From positions 160,001 through 224,000 of the forward strand of contig WPIO01000163.1 of NCBI GenBank assembly GCA_009760855.2: a DNA stretch of 64,000 bases, in the 5' to 3' direction. Of the stretch, positions 33,479 through 45,600 are shown piece by piece. The DNA comes from Cristatella mucedo. Its lineage: Eukaryota; Bryozoa; Phylactolaemata; Cristatellidae. The translations under genes and the position numbers were made by a program. The notes under the pieces are model-generated. The model saw only the letters and a list, made by a program, of their open reading frames with translations, was not told the DNA's origin and made no database searches. How positions within the stretch are numbered: position 1 is the stretch's first letter; each line of letters starts with the position of its first letter.

Positions 33479-34029
33479 TGGAGCAATCGAAGTTTGCCAA
33501 CTGCTCCTTGTTGTGACTTGGTGGAGGAGCTGCCAGAGGGCCGGTGCGCTCGCCGGTGGCCACGGCCGCACTAACTGACGCACCGAGGTCGTCTGGGGCG
33601 GCTATTTTTAGGGTCCGTAGGGTTTCCACAATTCGTCTTTCCTGGAGCGGTAGCCCTCGTCGCGCTCTTCGCGAAAAGAGGCGTGTCGATCGCCTGAGCA
33701 ACGGATGAAGTGCACAGCGTCGGCACGCATCAGCGCTCGCGGAAGTCAGAGGTCATTTCACCGAAGGACAGTTCTCGCACGCTCAAGATTGAACTACAAC
33801 CAGGTGCGATCAGCGGCATTTTCAAAGGGCAATCGAATACTTGCGACGCGACGCCCGGCTCTAGGAAATCTCTCTCGCCACGCTGACGAGCGCGTCATTG
33901 TTTAACGCACAGCTTCGGCGGGAGCGAGCGAGCGCAGCTTTCGCCAGCGGGCGCGCGTTCTCGAAGCTCTGCTATTACCGCTACGCAAATTAGGCTGTTA
34001 AATCAGCTACCGTTTATTTAGTTTATTAC

Positions 34030-36190
34030 GACCTTCGAACCCATCGGGCCCGTCCCCCACCCCACGCCCAGCTGCGCCGTAGCCCGGGCCGTTAACCGCA
34101 TCCTCCGAACAGCCGCGTCCAACGGCCGCCGAGACATCGACGGCCAAGGCCGGTCCGCAAGACGCCGCCGCCTCTCACCTCCCCCACGGTGCCACCCAGC
34201 CACACCCGGTCGGTCGCATTAGGCGCCTCCGACCTAGAGAGCGAAAGTCGTCGGCGTCTTCGACTGCGTGTGAGCTTGCCGGTCGACTTCGCGGGTGGCG
34301 AACAGCAGCAGGGCTGCCCCCAGCGCCGTCGACGAGTGCGCTCGCGACGCGCTCGGCTGCCACTTGCCCGTCTCTCCGGCCCCCCCCCCCGCGGCCGCCG
34401 ACGGCGCCGCCGCCATCGTCCCTGCGTGCTCGGCCGACCCTGGCGAACGCAAAGAGCCCGCGGCAGATGTGCACTAGTGCCTGCGTTCGCGACGCGGAAG
34501 TGGGTCCTCAGTCCTCGCCTTCCCAGTCTCGCGTTCGCGTCTACGCCCTCGACCGACGTAGCTTCACCATGCGCGCGCTCGCTGGAGCGGCCGCTAACCG
34601 TCATGCGTACTGCGTCCGAACTGTTCGGCTCCTCTAGAGCGCCCCTTAGGGATGGCGGTGGCGGCGGTGGAGGAATCCGACCGACCGACGCACTCCGAAC
34701 AAACATCAATCCGCGGCCGTGTATTATGTGGGCTTCTCTTGGCAGGGCGCTGACTAAGCGGCCATTGTTACCCAACGTACAATGCAGTAGCTCGTCGGCA
34801 TTCTAAAGACCGCTTGCCCGCGCCCGAGGCGTCCGTCGTCAGCGGGGTTGTGCGCAGCCGGTGGCCGGCGTCCATCCTGACATCCATGCCGCCTCCTGCC
34901 ATCTTAGTCGGCTAGCTCTCCCTACTCGCGGTTGAACTGTACCTTGTGCACTAACTCCCCCGTCACCCATCTCTGAACCCAGGCTAGGTTCGGTTGGCTG
35001 GGACCGGATGGCTGTAATCAGGGTCGCCGGCATGGCTGGATGTGTGTGGTGACGCCAGGTCACCGGTGCTCTTGGGTACGCGAAGTTGGCCAAGTAAGTC
35101 GTGGTGTTGGAGGTTCCCGGTCTCGCCGAGTTATGCACCTAGATTCGTGCGTGCTCCGGCGATGCTGCCATGCACGCAAGGAAACGAGTACCGAATGCCC
35201 GAGTAGAGCTGCATAGCTCGTTCGTTGTTGAGACTTGTATATTCCGCGTTCGCCGTGTAGCGCGTTCGTGACCCCCCCCCCCCTGTATTGGCATCTTTCG
35301 GTGGAAGCTCAAGACTGTGGTAGTTGTCGACTGGGACTAGTCAAGCAGTTACTCAGCCAGCCGGGTTTTTGACGGCGTACGCTCGTACTGTTAGATTCGG
35401 AGTCTGTACAACGACAGGACTGTAGAAGCCGACTGACCCCAACTACCACGTTTGTTCGTGCTTGCTGCGTCGTCTTGCGCCCCCATAGTGTACTGTGTAT
35501 AGGACCCTCCCTGTAGACCTATTTAGTTCCCCTGCTGCTGTTGGCCCATGGGTTATTATAAAGAGGTTTACCCGGACGGCCGCTCGTCTTACCCTAGCTC
35601 GGCGGAATGGCGAGCGGCAGCTTCCCTGGAGTATGGTGGGTTTGGCGGGCATTAGCCTCTGACCCCCTAGAACTCGGTTACAGGCGCCGCCGCCATCGTT
35701 CCCGCTTGTTCGGGCGATCGTGGCGAATGCAGAGAGCCGGCGGCATATAAGCACTAGTGCTCGCGTTCGCGAAGCGGGTCCTCCACTTTCCTAGTCGTTA
35801 GTGAGCGTCTATGCCCTCTGCCTACGTAGCGTACGGCCACTTACCGTCAGGCGAACTGCGTCTGAACTGTGCAGCTCCGCTGGCTCGTCTTATAGACGGT
35901 GGTGAGGCTGAATCCGACCGACGCTCTCCGAACAAACATCGATCCGTGGCTTGCCGACCGTATGTTATGTGCGCTACCGCTTCGCAGGCCGCTCACTCAG
36001 CGGCCATGGTTACCAGCCGTCCAATGCAATAGGTTATCGGCATTCTAAAGACTGCGAGCGCATGCCCGAGGCGTCCATCGTCCGCCGGGTTGTGCGCCAC
36101 CGGCAGCCGGCGTCCATCCTGACGTCCATGCCGCCTCCTGCCGCCACCTGAATCAGCTAGCTCTCCCTACTCGTGGTCGAGCTGTACCGT
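34030..36190. other. CpG-rich region with internal direct duplication
   Basis: Strongly GC- and CpG-rich. Sequence at 34430-34930 is repeated in diverged form at 35715-36190 (GCACTAGTGC, CGTTCGCGA and CCATCCTGAC blocks in the same order). Long open frames on both strands follow from base composition. It might be a CpG-island promoter upstream of copy A or part of an unrecognised repeat. Confidence 0.5.
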
Positions 36191-36209
36191 GTGCACCTAC
36201 TCCCCTAAA

Positions 36210-36345
36210 GCCGACTAGTCGCCTACATGCAAACCACAGATCCCTAAACCAGGAACCCTAAACCAGGCGAAGCGCTGCTAAGCCGTAAATCCTAAACCAT
36301 AAACCCGTCTTAACCGCCGATCTGCAGCCCTAAATCTAAATCGTA
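36210..36345. repeat. Degenerate CCCTAAA-like repeats
   Basis: CCCTAAA occurs at 36242-36248, 36256-36262 and 36328-36334, with CCTAAACCATAAACCC between. The region sits at the junction between the copy A flank and the copy B unit. Confidence 0.55.
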
Positions 36346-37064
36346 AGATACATGCCTATACCAGAAGCATCGAGATCCCAAGCGTCCTCGCTGTTTCACT
36401 CGTCTCAAAATCCGTCCCCCGTGGCGCAAGAAAACACATTTAAGCTTCAGCTGCAGCAGATGCCTCTATTCCGGTGAGCGCTCCCCTCGCTCCAAGTCAC
36501 ATTCAGAGCAGCGATTGTAGAATGCTTATGTTTCATATCACTAGCGCTTGCAAGTTTAGTCATGATGGCATTGCCGAGCTCAGTCAGAGGTTGTTACGAG
36601 ATAATCCCTCGTATTAAAGCGGACATCAAATATATGCAAAATGCCTGCTCGTGCCTTTAAAGGAGAACGCATTAGGTTAGCTTGTGGTGCAAAAACTTGT
36701 GTCCGACTTGACTTTAATAGGTCGTGACATCCGGATACTCGACGGCTGAAGCGTCAATAATTCATCCACGGCATGCCCAAAAAATGCTGAATTACATATC
36801 TCTTGTCTTCAATTCCATCAACCAAAAGAAGACTTTTCGCTGGTGTTACACGTGAGAGTTCTCGTAAGAGCTCTCACCATCTACGTGGCATTCGGCTCGC
36901 AAGCGACAGCCAGCAGACTTGCAAAGCCATAGTGCTCGTGTATATATTCGCATGGACTCGCTGTGTGACTTTGTTGGAAGTTTGGGGAATCTGCTCGATG
37001 TTTGATGTACAAGTAGCGAGCAGCTCCAAGGGCGTAACCGGACTGTGTCCTCTTATAATAATAA

Positions 37065-37230
37065 CAATATACATGTTCAGCATGAAAATATTGTAAGTGG
37101 CAGCACGCACAAAGTCGGCACGCATAAGCAGGCTAAGGACCAACCACTTGGACGATCTGAATACCTTAATATACAGATGCCTTTTTGCTTCTTTTGAAAT
37201 GCCGTCATGTCGCGGGGATGTCGTGACGGC
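37065..37230 (-). mobile_element. LINE 3' tail remnant
   Basis: Pair of 16925-17190 with a deletion of the hairpin part. Confidence 0.6.
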
Positions 37231-37615
37231 TTGGCAAAGAACCAACGTCCTAAACGCCTAGATGGTTGGTTATTGAGTTGACTTATGGGCATCAGAATTG
37301 ATTGACGACAGGTAATTCTAGTGGAGGGTGAACCAGGTTCTGCTCGCTAGTAGCGCTCGGAGGACCAAGTAGAATGCCCTCTTGCGAAACCCTTGCTCGG
37401 CTGATACGGTTAGTTATGTTCACTTGTGGGATCAGCAACCTGGCAGTGTGTTTTGCCCCCACCCCCTCCCCCCCCGCCGACCGAGCCATGGCCGGCAGGG
37501 TGAAGGATGGTACTGTTTAACATTGGTAATGAAGTACTCCCTCGCCGATAGTCCGTGAGGCCACGATCCTACGACGGGGTCTACTAAAGGGTCTATCAAA
37601 ATTCGGGAGTTCGGG

Positions 37616-37618
<3 letters not shown>

Positions 37619-37676
<58 letters not shown>
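37619..37676. repeat. (GA)n microsatellite
   Basis: About 29 GA units, versus about 8 at the paired site near 17648. Confidence 0.97.
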
Positions 37677-37678
<2 letters not shown>

Positions 37679-39490
37679 ACTGACAGAGGTGGGCTTGGGG
37701 TCAGTTGGAGCAGTAGGAGCGAAAGTGTTACTCATATAAAGAGCGAGCAGAGTTTAAGCCTAGAGGACGGAGAGACAGACTGAGACGGTAGGCTCACTGC
37801 TCTGATGAGACGGCAGAGGGCAAGCAATTAGTCCTAGTGTACGACGGGGGCTATGCTCTAGTTTGCCACAGGGGTTAAGGTGTTCGCTTTTTTGATGACC
37901 AAGGTTTAGGTGAAGGCATATGATGACTGAGGCTGCGGGCTCGAGCCTTGTGGCATACGTGAAACGCCTGGATAGAGATTTAAGTTGTTCTAGGGCCCTG
38001 TGCAGATGGATGTGTTTTTACGAACTAGATAGTTTCATACGTGCCCAGCTTTAAAGCACCAAGCAGGTAAGCGTAACGTATACCTCCGTATCGCTCTAGC
38101 TACTCATGTGTTTTTTCGTGTTTAGATGTGCCTCGGAGCGACGGTGGCAGCCCGACGAGTCGCTGCGGTCATTGGGACGGGACACCACTTCCGCTACCTC
38201 GACTACAGGCCACTGGCCCAGCCTGTGTTATTATCCCATGCCTTACTTAGTGATTAGGGTGGTTGAGCGATGGTTGAGCTTGTAGTCGATCTCCACAGCT
38301 GAGAACGGTGGACGACGTACTCGTTGTGTCGCTGTAGAATAAATGTCTCTCAAGACCGCTTTGTGGCTCGCTACTGGCGTATCCACCATACTTCAGATGT
38401 GAGACACTCTTTTGCCGGCCGTATTGCTATCGACAAGGCCTCGGCAGCTACCTTGAGTGAGCTAACCAAAGCCCAGTGAGGCTTGCCTAAAGCTCGCCGG
38501 TGCACAGGAAGAGGCTAAGCAGGTGCAATGGTGATAGGCTTCGGTTGGCTGCAGCTCCATCAGCAAGGGTTTGGCGATAGACAACCAGCTAAGCGTGACG
38601 ATAGAGATCGACGGTAGCGACCGAGCTGCTGCATTGTGCTTATTGGCGGCATTTAATTTTAGAGGGCTTACTGGCATTCAGGTGCGAATCTCAGCGATAA
38701 GAGCAGAATGACTGAGCGATCAATCTAAACACGCTACATGCTTGTGCTATTCTTTCGGCATGGTTACCATTGAGCAAATGCTGTTTTCAATGTACGATGG
38801 CGTGATGGCAGTGCTGTTGCTCGGAGACTTGCCTGTTTTTGGCAGCTACTTCCTGCTATCACGACGGTTGGACCGCCTCAAACGACAGCCGTCAGATCGG
38901 CCTCACCACATCCGCTCGAGCTCTCTCTGTCGCCGGCTCGCTTAATCTCGCGGCCGCTGCTGAGCTTCGCACTTTTGGTCTGACGAAGCAACCGCCTTCG
39001 GCCCTCCGAAGATTGTGGCGATATTTTGTTCACTAAGAAATCCATCTTATTACTTCTGCCCACAACGACGAGCAGCAGCTTTAGCCTTTTAATTCGCCAT
39101 TAATTGTGCTACTGCTGCAGCACAGTGAACCAGATTCAAGCCACCACCGCCTTGGCCGAAAACTGCACAGCATTTTGGCGTGCCTCTGGTGGGTGCGAAT
39201 GCCTGGATGAGCAACATTTCGCACAATCGAATGGGGACCTGTCGCCAAAGAGCTTCGGTTACAGACAGCTACGTGCGAACCGGGAGACAGCACTCTATTC
39301 TTGTGTGGCGAATTTTTCCCGTTTAAAAGTTCCAACAGCTTCAGCTTCGAAAGCAGCCGATGCTGACGTCGGAGCAATCCCAGACGGGTTACCGCCGCAC
39401 GTCCAACGATCTGACATATGGCTGCAGGCGTGGCCAGCGTGGCTGACCTCTGACTGAGTGGAGGAGGCGACCGACGAGAGAGATGTTTTT

Positions 39491-39646
39491 TCAGCCCGAA
39501 GTCTTCGACCTGTCATCGATCGCCCGCCGCGGCGACGGCGGCAAAGGGAGTAGCTTGAACCGATATATCAGATACTCGAGCACCACCATCTCTTCTGGTT
39601 TGATGTAGTGAAACGACACCATGTGGTCGCTCACAGTGTCAATGCC
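39491..39646 (-). CDS. Copy B exon 5 (SFHY motif, C-terminus)
   Basis: Acceptor CCCCAG|GGC, then [20 protein letters not shown]. The tail reads KLLPLPPSPRR where copy A has [11 protein letters not shown]. The stop is at 39491-39493. Length equals copy A (156 nt). Confidence 0.9.
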   Translation of the reverse strand, partial: GIDTVSDHMVSFHYIKPEEMVVLEYLIYRFKLLPLPPSPRRAIDDRSKTSG

Positions 39647-42600
39647 CTGGGGACACCGATAAACGCAGCGACTCGAGTCATAGCTCGAAATACTCGTGCA
39701 CACTGAGAGCACGTGCAGACTGCTGACACTGGGACGCATAAACCACGATAAACTTAGAGAGCATCACGAAATATCACATTCGTGTACAATCGCCGCAACG
39801 CTTCGTAGCACTTCGCTCCTCGGGTAGTAAGGAAAATCTCATCAAACTGCATATCGATAACTTGGTCGCAGCGGCGGCACACAGCTAAGATAATCGAATG
39901 TCCTTCTATCCTTAATGGCTATCAATTAAAGTTCGGTGGTCGAAAGCTGTTATGATTGCATGCACATGGCACATAAGATCATGCGGACAAAATTAAAAAA
40001 CTATCAGACCAGTACACAAGCATAGGCTCACAACGGCTCGATATTTGATGGATTTTACTTGAAAACGTACATTTAGCCCGCAAGTAATAGGAAACAAACC
40101 TCCACAGTCACTCAATTTACTGATTCTTCGTGTTGCAGTACACAAATGATTAGCGCTTTCTAGATATTTCATTATCGACTGGTATTTTTAATTGGTTGGA
40201 GAGGCAACTGAAGGAGAGGCTGGCTTCATCCTACGCTAAGAGAGTTAAATCAGTCTGTTCAGCCTGTATTAGTTGGTATCCATGTTTTCCGATTTCAGAG
40301 CGAAACGGAAGCCATCATCTCAAATCAGAATGTATCGGAGCAGCAGTCTGTTATAACTTTGCAACATGTATCTAGTTCTCTTTAGCTAGACTGCTACCGA
40401 TTACCATCAGTCACTGCAAGGCTTGAAAGCTGCAGATCTGAGACAGCGAACAGCTAGCCCTATTCACATTGAGTACTTTGAGTGCCGTTCAGAGGCTCAT
40501 TTATTGACTTAAAATGTTTGGGGCAGAATCTAACCTTTCCTCCGAGCGTAGCAAGCATGGGCTCCGGCCCCTGCTCAAACCGACTCCAAGGATTAGCCGC
40601 TATAAAGGGGCATGGCGACCTGGCCCTTCCTGGCATTCCCTTTTCTGAGCAGGCCACGAGCTGGTGGAACACCAAATCATAACTCGCGCGTTTGTCGTGC
40701 ATGATCTGTGCTTAACCAAAAATGCGACTACTAACAATTTAGTGAATAATGGATCGACTCACTTCATGAGAGCCCTCCGCCTGCAGCTGTGGCGAAGGTA
40801 AGCACAGCTCCATACTGCACTGCTGCCAACTGTGGCATCGTTGTGGGCGTGGCATCGCCACTGCTTCGCCCGCCCTAGCCTGACAGGGCAGGAAACTGTG
40901 CATAACGTGCATTACGTTATGCACAGTTTCATAGCGTTCATAAGTTTCATATGCATAACGTTATTCGAGTGCATAACGCCTCTGCAGCCGGGTCCTCCCT
41001 GCTGATTGGTTGGCGGCGTCAGAGAATGGCCATGTGGTCATGCGATCCCTCCCGGCCGGTGCTCTTGTTCAGCTCTAGCAGCCGTGGGCGGACGTGTCGT
41101 CCAGCATCTCGCAGGCTGCATCCTGTGAGTAGGAGCTCGGTTTTATTGTCATTTAGCTAAACGAAATTGGCCGACATTCCAAGACTAACATTCAGTTGAT
41201 TACTCTCTGCAGTGAAAAGAACGGGCTCCCGTGGCGAAGATCCTGATCGGCTTGTGTGTGGCTAATAGGATGCACCGTGGAGTAGATGCAGGCTACAAGC
41301 CAAGCATTCGCAATGGCCCCCAACCACGGATGACGTTCCTTGCGTCGTCTGTACTTGAATCAACTCATTGCCTCAGGACTCTTCAAGGCAACCGTGTATA
41401 GTCCTTCGATTCCTGGCACTAAAGCTTGGTAATATCCATTTGCGAAGAACTAATAAATTTCCTGAGCGTTTTCCTTTATCTTCTCGCATGCAAAAATAGC
41501 TACTGTATTGCAATGAATCCATGCTAAAGTCTCTGAAAGTGATAGCAAAAGTAACGAATAGTCTCATAGGAGTGAAGCCGCACAAATCTTCCTTATCTGA
41601 GTCTCTGCAGGATATATGTACGTGTTCATATGTATATATATGTATATATATATATATACATTCTTACATATAAACTATGTGTATATTTATCATATGTGTG
41701 TGTGTGTGAGTGTTTATTTACTGTTAATGTGTGCGTGTGCTGTCAGTCTCTTATCAGATGAAACTGATCGCTGAGTGGGTAATTAAGCAATTCTACACTA
41801 GTTCTACAGTGTGGACTACCGTCTTATAGAGCCGTGATGGCACTCTAGGTAAGGCGATTGCATTTCACGACCTGAGTCCCAAGGTTTTGGGTTCAAATCC
41901 TGTGTTGGGTGCCTCTTCATCGCTGCTGAAGCGGTGGTGATATCCGTAAAGGCTCTTCTGTCGCTATACAAAAGAGGCTGTTAATTCAGCTAGCACTTAT
42001 TTATATGCAGCATGAAATTCTCCAAAGTAAAGCTAAAATTTTACGCACGCAGTTAATAAATTACTATCACATCAGGTCAGATCAGATAAACCACAGCCTT
42101 ATAAGTTCTCCGTTATCTATTCTCCTCAAAGCTAAAATGCTGCGTACAATCTGTGAAACCAACAGAGAACATCAATCCTCCGTTCATATGGTGTGGCAGT
42201 CCTCTGACTGTACACTCTGGGAGTGCATAGAACGAAAGGCCACGAAACCCTTGCAAAGTGAACGGCTCGCAATCGCACATCAACCTCCCACTCTCCTGGG
42301 CGAAGTGTCCGGGTCTATGGCCGAGACTAGGGCCCAGGCCAAAATACCAAAGTGCATCGCCAATCTGCACGGGTGCCCATCGCTAGAGCAGATTAGGAAC
42401 TGACACTGCTTCAAGGCCTGCAGGTGAGGGGCGGGCCCGAGAGGGCGAGCTCGGCCCGACCAGCATGCAGCCCTGAGACCCAACCGCTTACCTGCTTGCC
42501 GCCATTGGCATCGTAAAACTCGTAGCTGGTCAAGGGCAGACCACCGATGTGTGCGTTCGGGTGGTACGCGTGAAATTGGCTGCGTCCCTTGGGATCAAGC

Positions 42601-45600
42601 GAGCTCTCGGGACGCACGCCCAGCTTCTCCAGGCAGCGACCCATCTCGACGTCCTCGTCGGTCGTAGCGATCCCGCAGATGTCGCTCCGCCCGTATCCGT
42701 CGGCTCCAAAGCGTCGCAACGCCTCCCTGCTCAGCACGTAGCCGGCGCCTGTGGGCAAACGGACGCTGAGCGAGCGCCGGAGAAGCACCACAGCTGAGAC
42801 ACGAGCGGCCGCCGCCTGCCCCAGCGGCCGAAGTGCCTCGCTCGACGGCGGCCGCAGCGGCGGTAGCCAGAGGCTAGGGAGCAAGCTTGGTAACCACCAA
42901 GCAAGCGATAGAGCAGCTTGAAGAGCTGACGCCAGCTCGGCGCTAAGGCGCCTACATGTCAGTGCTGAGCTTCTGTCCTGCTTTTGTGCTGCCCTGCATT
43001 GCTTTGGTCTCTGCTTGTTCAAGTTTGTTTGCCTGATCAGCTCTGCTTGTTTCAAATGAGGCAAAAATTATTTTTGATTTCGGCTGCATAGATTCTGTTC
43101 TCAGTGTCAGCGATTACGGTAAATAAAGCTCCGGGATGTTTGATGAAGTATAATAATAATAATTATTATTATTATTATAATGCACTTGATAAAGCGCCCT
43201 TAGAGAACTTAATCTCTCTCTAAACGCTTTACATTTGCTGCAAATGGAAATGCAATTGAATGGTGAGTAAAATCATGCTTGATAAACAAACAAAATAAAA
43301 AACAAGGTTAGGGGCCACAGGCACAGGGTCAGCATGCATATGTGGTTAGTGGCAGCATGCACAGTGTCAGCACGCATAAGCACATAAAGGACGAATCACA
43401 GGGACCCACTAAATGCCGTCCTAAATAGGTGTGTTTCTAAATTCTTTTTAAATGTGGCCATGTCAGGGAATGTTCTGATGCAGGTTGGGAGGAAGTTCCA
43501 TTTTTTAGGAGCATATACAGCAACATGTGTCAAACCGAAATCAGAAATTCTTCTTACCTTATTTAAAACAAGCAGAGCTGAAATTGCATTGAAAATTTCT
43601 TCTCCATACGTGAAGTATTAGCCGAGTTATAGAATTTACGAGGCGCCAACCGACGATAGAAATAGAGCTGTATAAAAGTCACAAGAATGCCCCTCCACAA
43701 GCTTGAAGCATGTATCGGGATCTACCAAGGTTCGACAATTTGGGATACAGAGGTTACAGGGAAACAAGATCAGCACCTTAGCATATGGTTTTTTAGCGAC
43801 ACCTACTTTACTCATCTTTCTCACTACCATGCAGCACCTCGGTTTCCACCTTCCAGTGCCTGCCAATAGCATTGAACTCTTCTCAGGGTTTGCCTCCAAG
43901 TTTAAGAAGACCTCTAGTCTCCAGCTAAGATACGTTTATTTGCTGCTTTCCTGCATAAAGAGCATAATAAACATGCTTTTGTTCAGGTCTTGCCCCTGGA
44001 TCTTTTGAAAAACTTGTTATGAGGCAACTTGCTAGGAAGGCAACGCTAAACAAGGAGAGTTTAAGCAACTTCCGTATCCTTTGCTACTGCCGTTCATACG
44101 AAAAGACACTTAAAAATTAGCGGCAGACCATGTAAACACTGTATAGCAAAACTTCAAATCGAGCGTGCGACTGAGGTACTAGGACTATATGTCCCAGGAC
44201 AAAACGTCCCCATACAAAAACGTCCCGGACAAAATGTCCCCACATGTTACAATAAATTAATTATATTCATGTTACCCTAAATATATAATATTTAATAGGC
44301 TTCGATATTTCACCAATAAAATGTAGCATGTAAAGTTTTAATATTTAATGAAGACTGGAGAGAGATTACTTGAGATCATCTGACTCGACATATACATGTG
44401 CAGCTAATCAAAGGCCTCTTTAAATGAAGTCATCTTTAGTTAATTAGTTAATCAAAGGCCTCTTTAAATGAAGCCATGTGCCATAATCTTATTAATCAAG
44501 CAAACTTAAATGATAAGATATCAAAGTTTAGAGTTATGTTTACTAATGAATGGCTTCTGATTCACTGTAAACATATAAATATGTGGAAGTTACAGTGAAG
44601 GTTGTTATACTAAAAACTATTTGTTATAGTAGGTGATAGATGTGCAGTGTAATAAGTAATTTAAAAGATTTCGAACTCTCCCAAGGTTTGAGCTTACGCT
44701 GTGGAACCAATACGACTACGTCCTTAATAAACTACCTCGTAGCAATAATGGAGTCAAAGGATGGCATAACAGCTTCAACAACTCAGTTATAAGTGCACAT
44801 CCAACTGCGATTGCCTTATCAAAGAAAATTAAGATGGAACAACACAGCATTGCACTGTTTGGCCGACAACTGGAACTTGGACAACCACAGAGACAAAAAT
44901 GCAAGACATACAAGCAAGTAGATGAAGCCTTGTTCACCGTTGTTTCTGATTACTACAACCGTGTCAGAATGCAGTATCTCACTGGCATTTCTAGAATCCT
45001 TAGAATTTATGTTATATGAGAAGAGACTGTCTCCAAGTAACTGGATATAACTTCCTACTCTTTTATATTTATTTCCCTCTTGCTTTTAATAGAATCTGTT
45101 CAAAAAAACATTAAAATTACTAATCTTACATCACATGTAGGGACATTTTGTCCTGGGACATTTTGTCAGGGTCATTATGTCCGGGACATTTTGAGTCGGG
45201 ACATTTTGTCCTGTGACGGTGACTTCCTGTCGGGTTGTAGGCCTAATCACTCCACAGATCCAGCGTGGCTTTGAGTGTACATCGGGCTTTTCAAGAATGC
45301 AGACTAAGTTAGAGTCTCTCCGTTTACTTTGCTAGATAGTTTGACACATGCATTTGATACTATCGATCACCGAGTCTTTCTCGAGTGCCTCTCATCTCGC
45401 CCGGGCCTCATAGGCACGGCACTGCAATGGTTCAGATCCTATCTCCGTGGGAGGCTCCGAGCATTGGTGTCAACGGGCAGCAGTCATCCGAGAAGCCTCT
45501 AAAGTATAGGGTATCTGGGGCTCTGCGCTTGGTCCACTTCTTTTTACAGTTGACTTTTTACTATAGACTTTCTCAAGTTTGATGACAATGAAACCGACCT

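Larger units (their letters stand above)
36650..39480. repeat. 3' flank of copy B, duplicated unit (pair of 16527-19870)
   Basis: Collinear with the copy A flank. Differences: a longer GA repeat, an extra GTTTAGATGTGCCTCGG segment near 38115-38165, and no LINE fragment. No gene recognised. Confidence 0.75.

Noticed and set aside
34092-34806. Long Arg/Gly/Pro-rich open frames on both strands, up to 227 codons
   Set aside because: Three overlapping frames on both strands in CpG-rich DNA with no recognisable domain; length is explained by base composition.
44191-44260. CRISPR-like short repeats
   Set aside because: Repeats are only about 14 bp, imperfect, mirrored at the other end and tied to a transposon in an animal genome.
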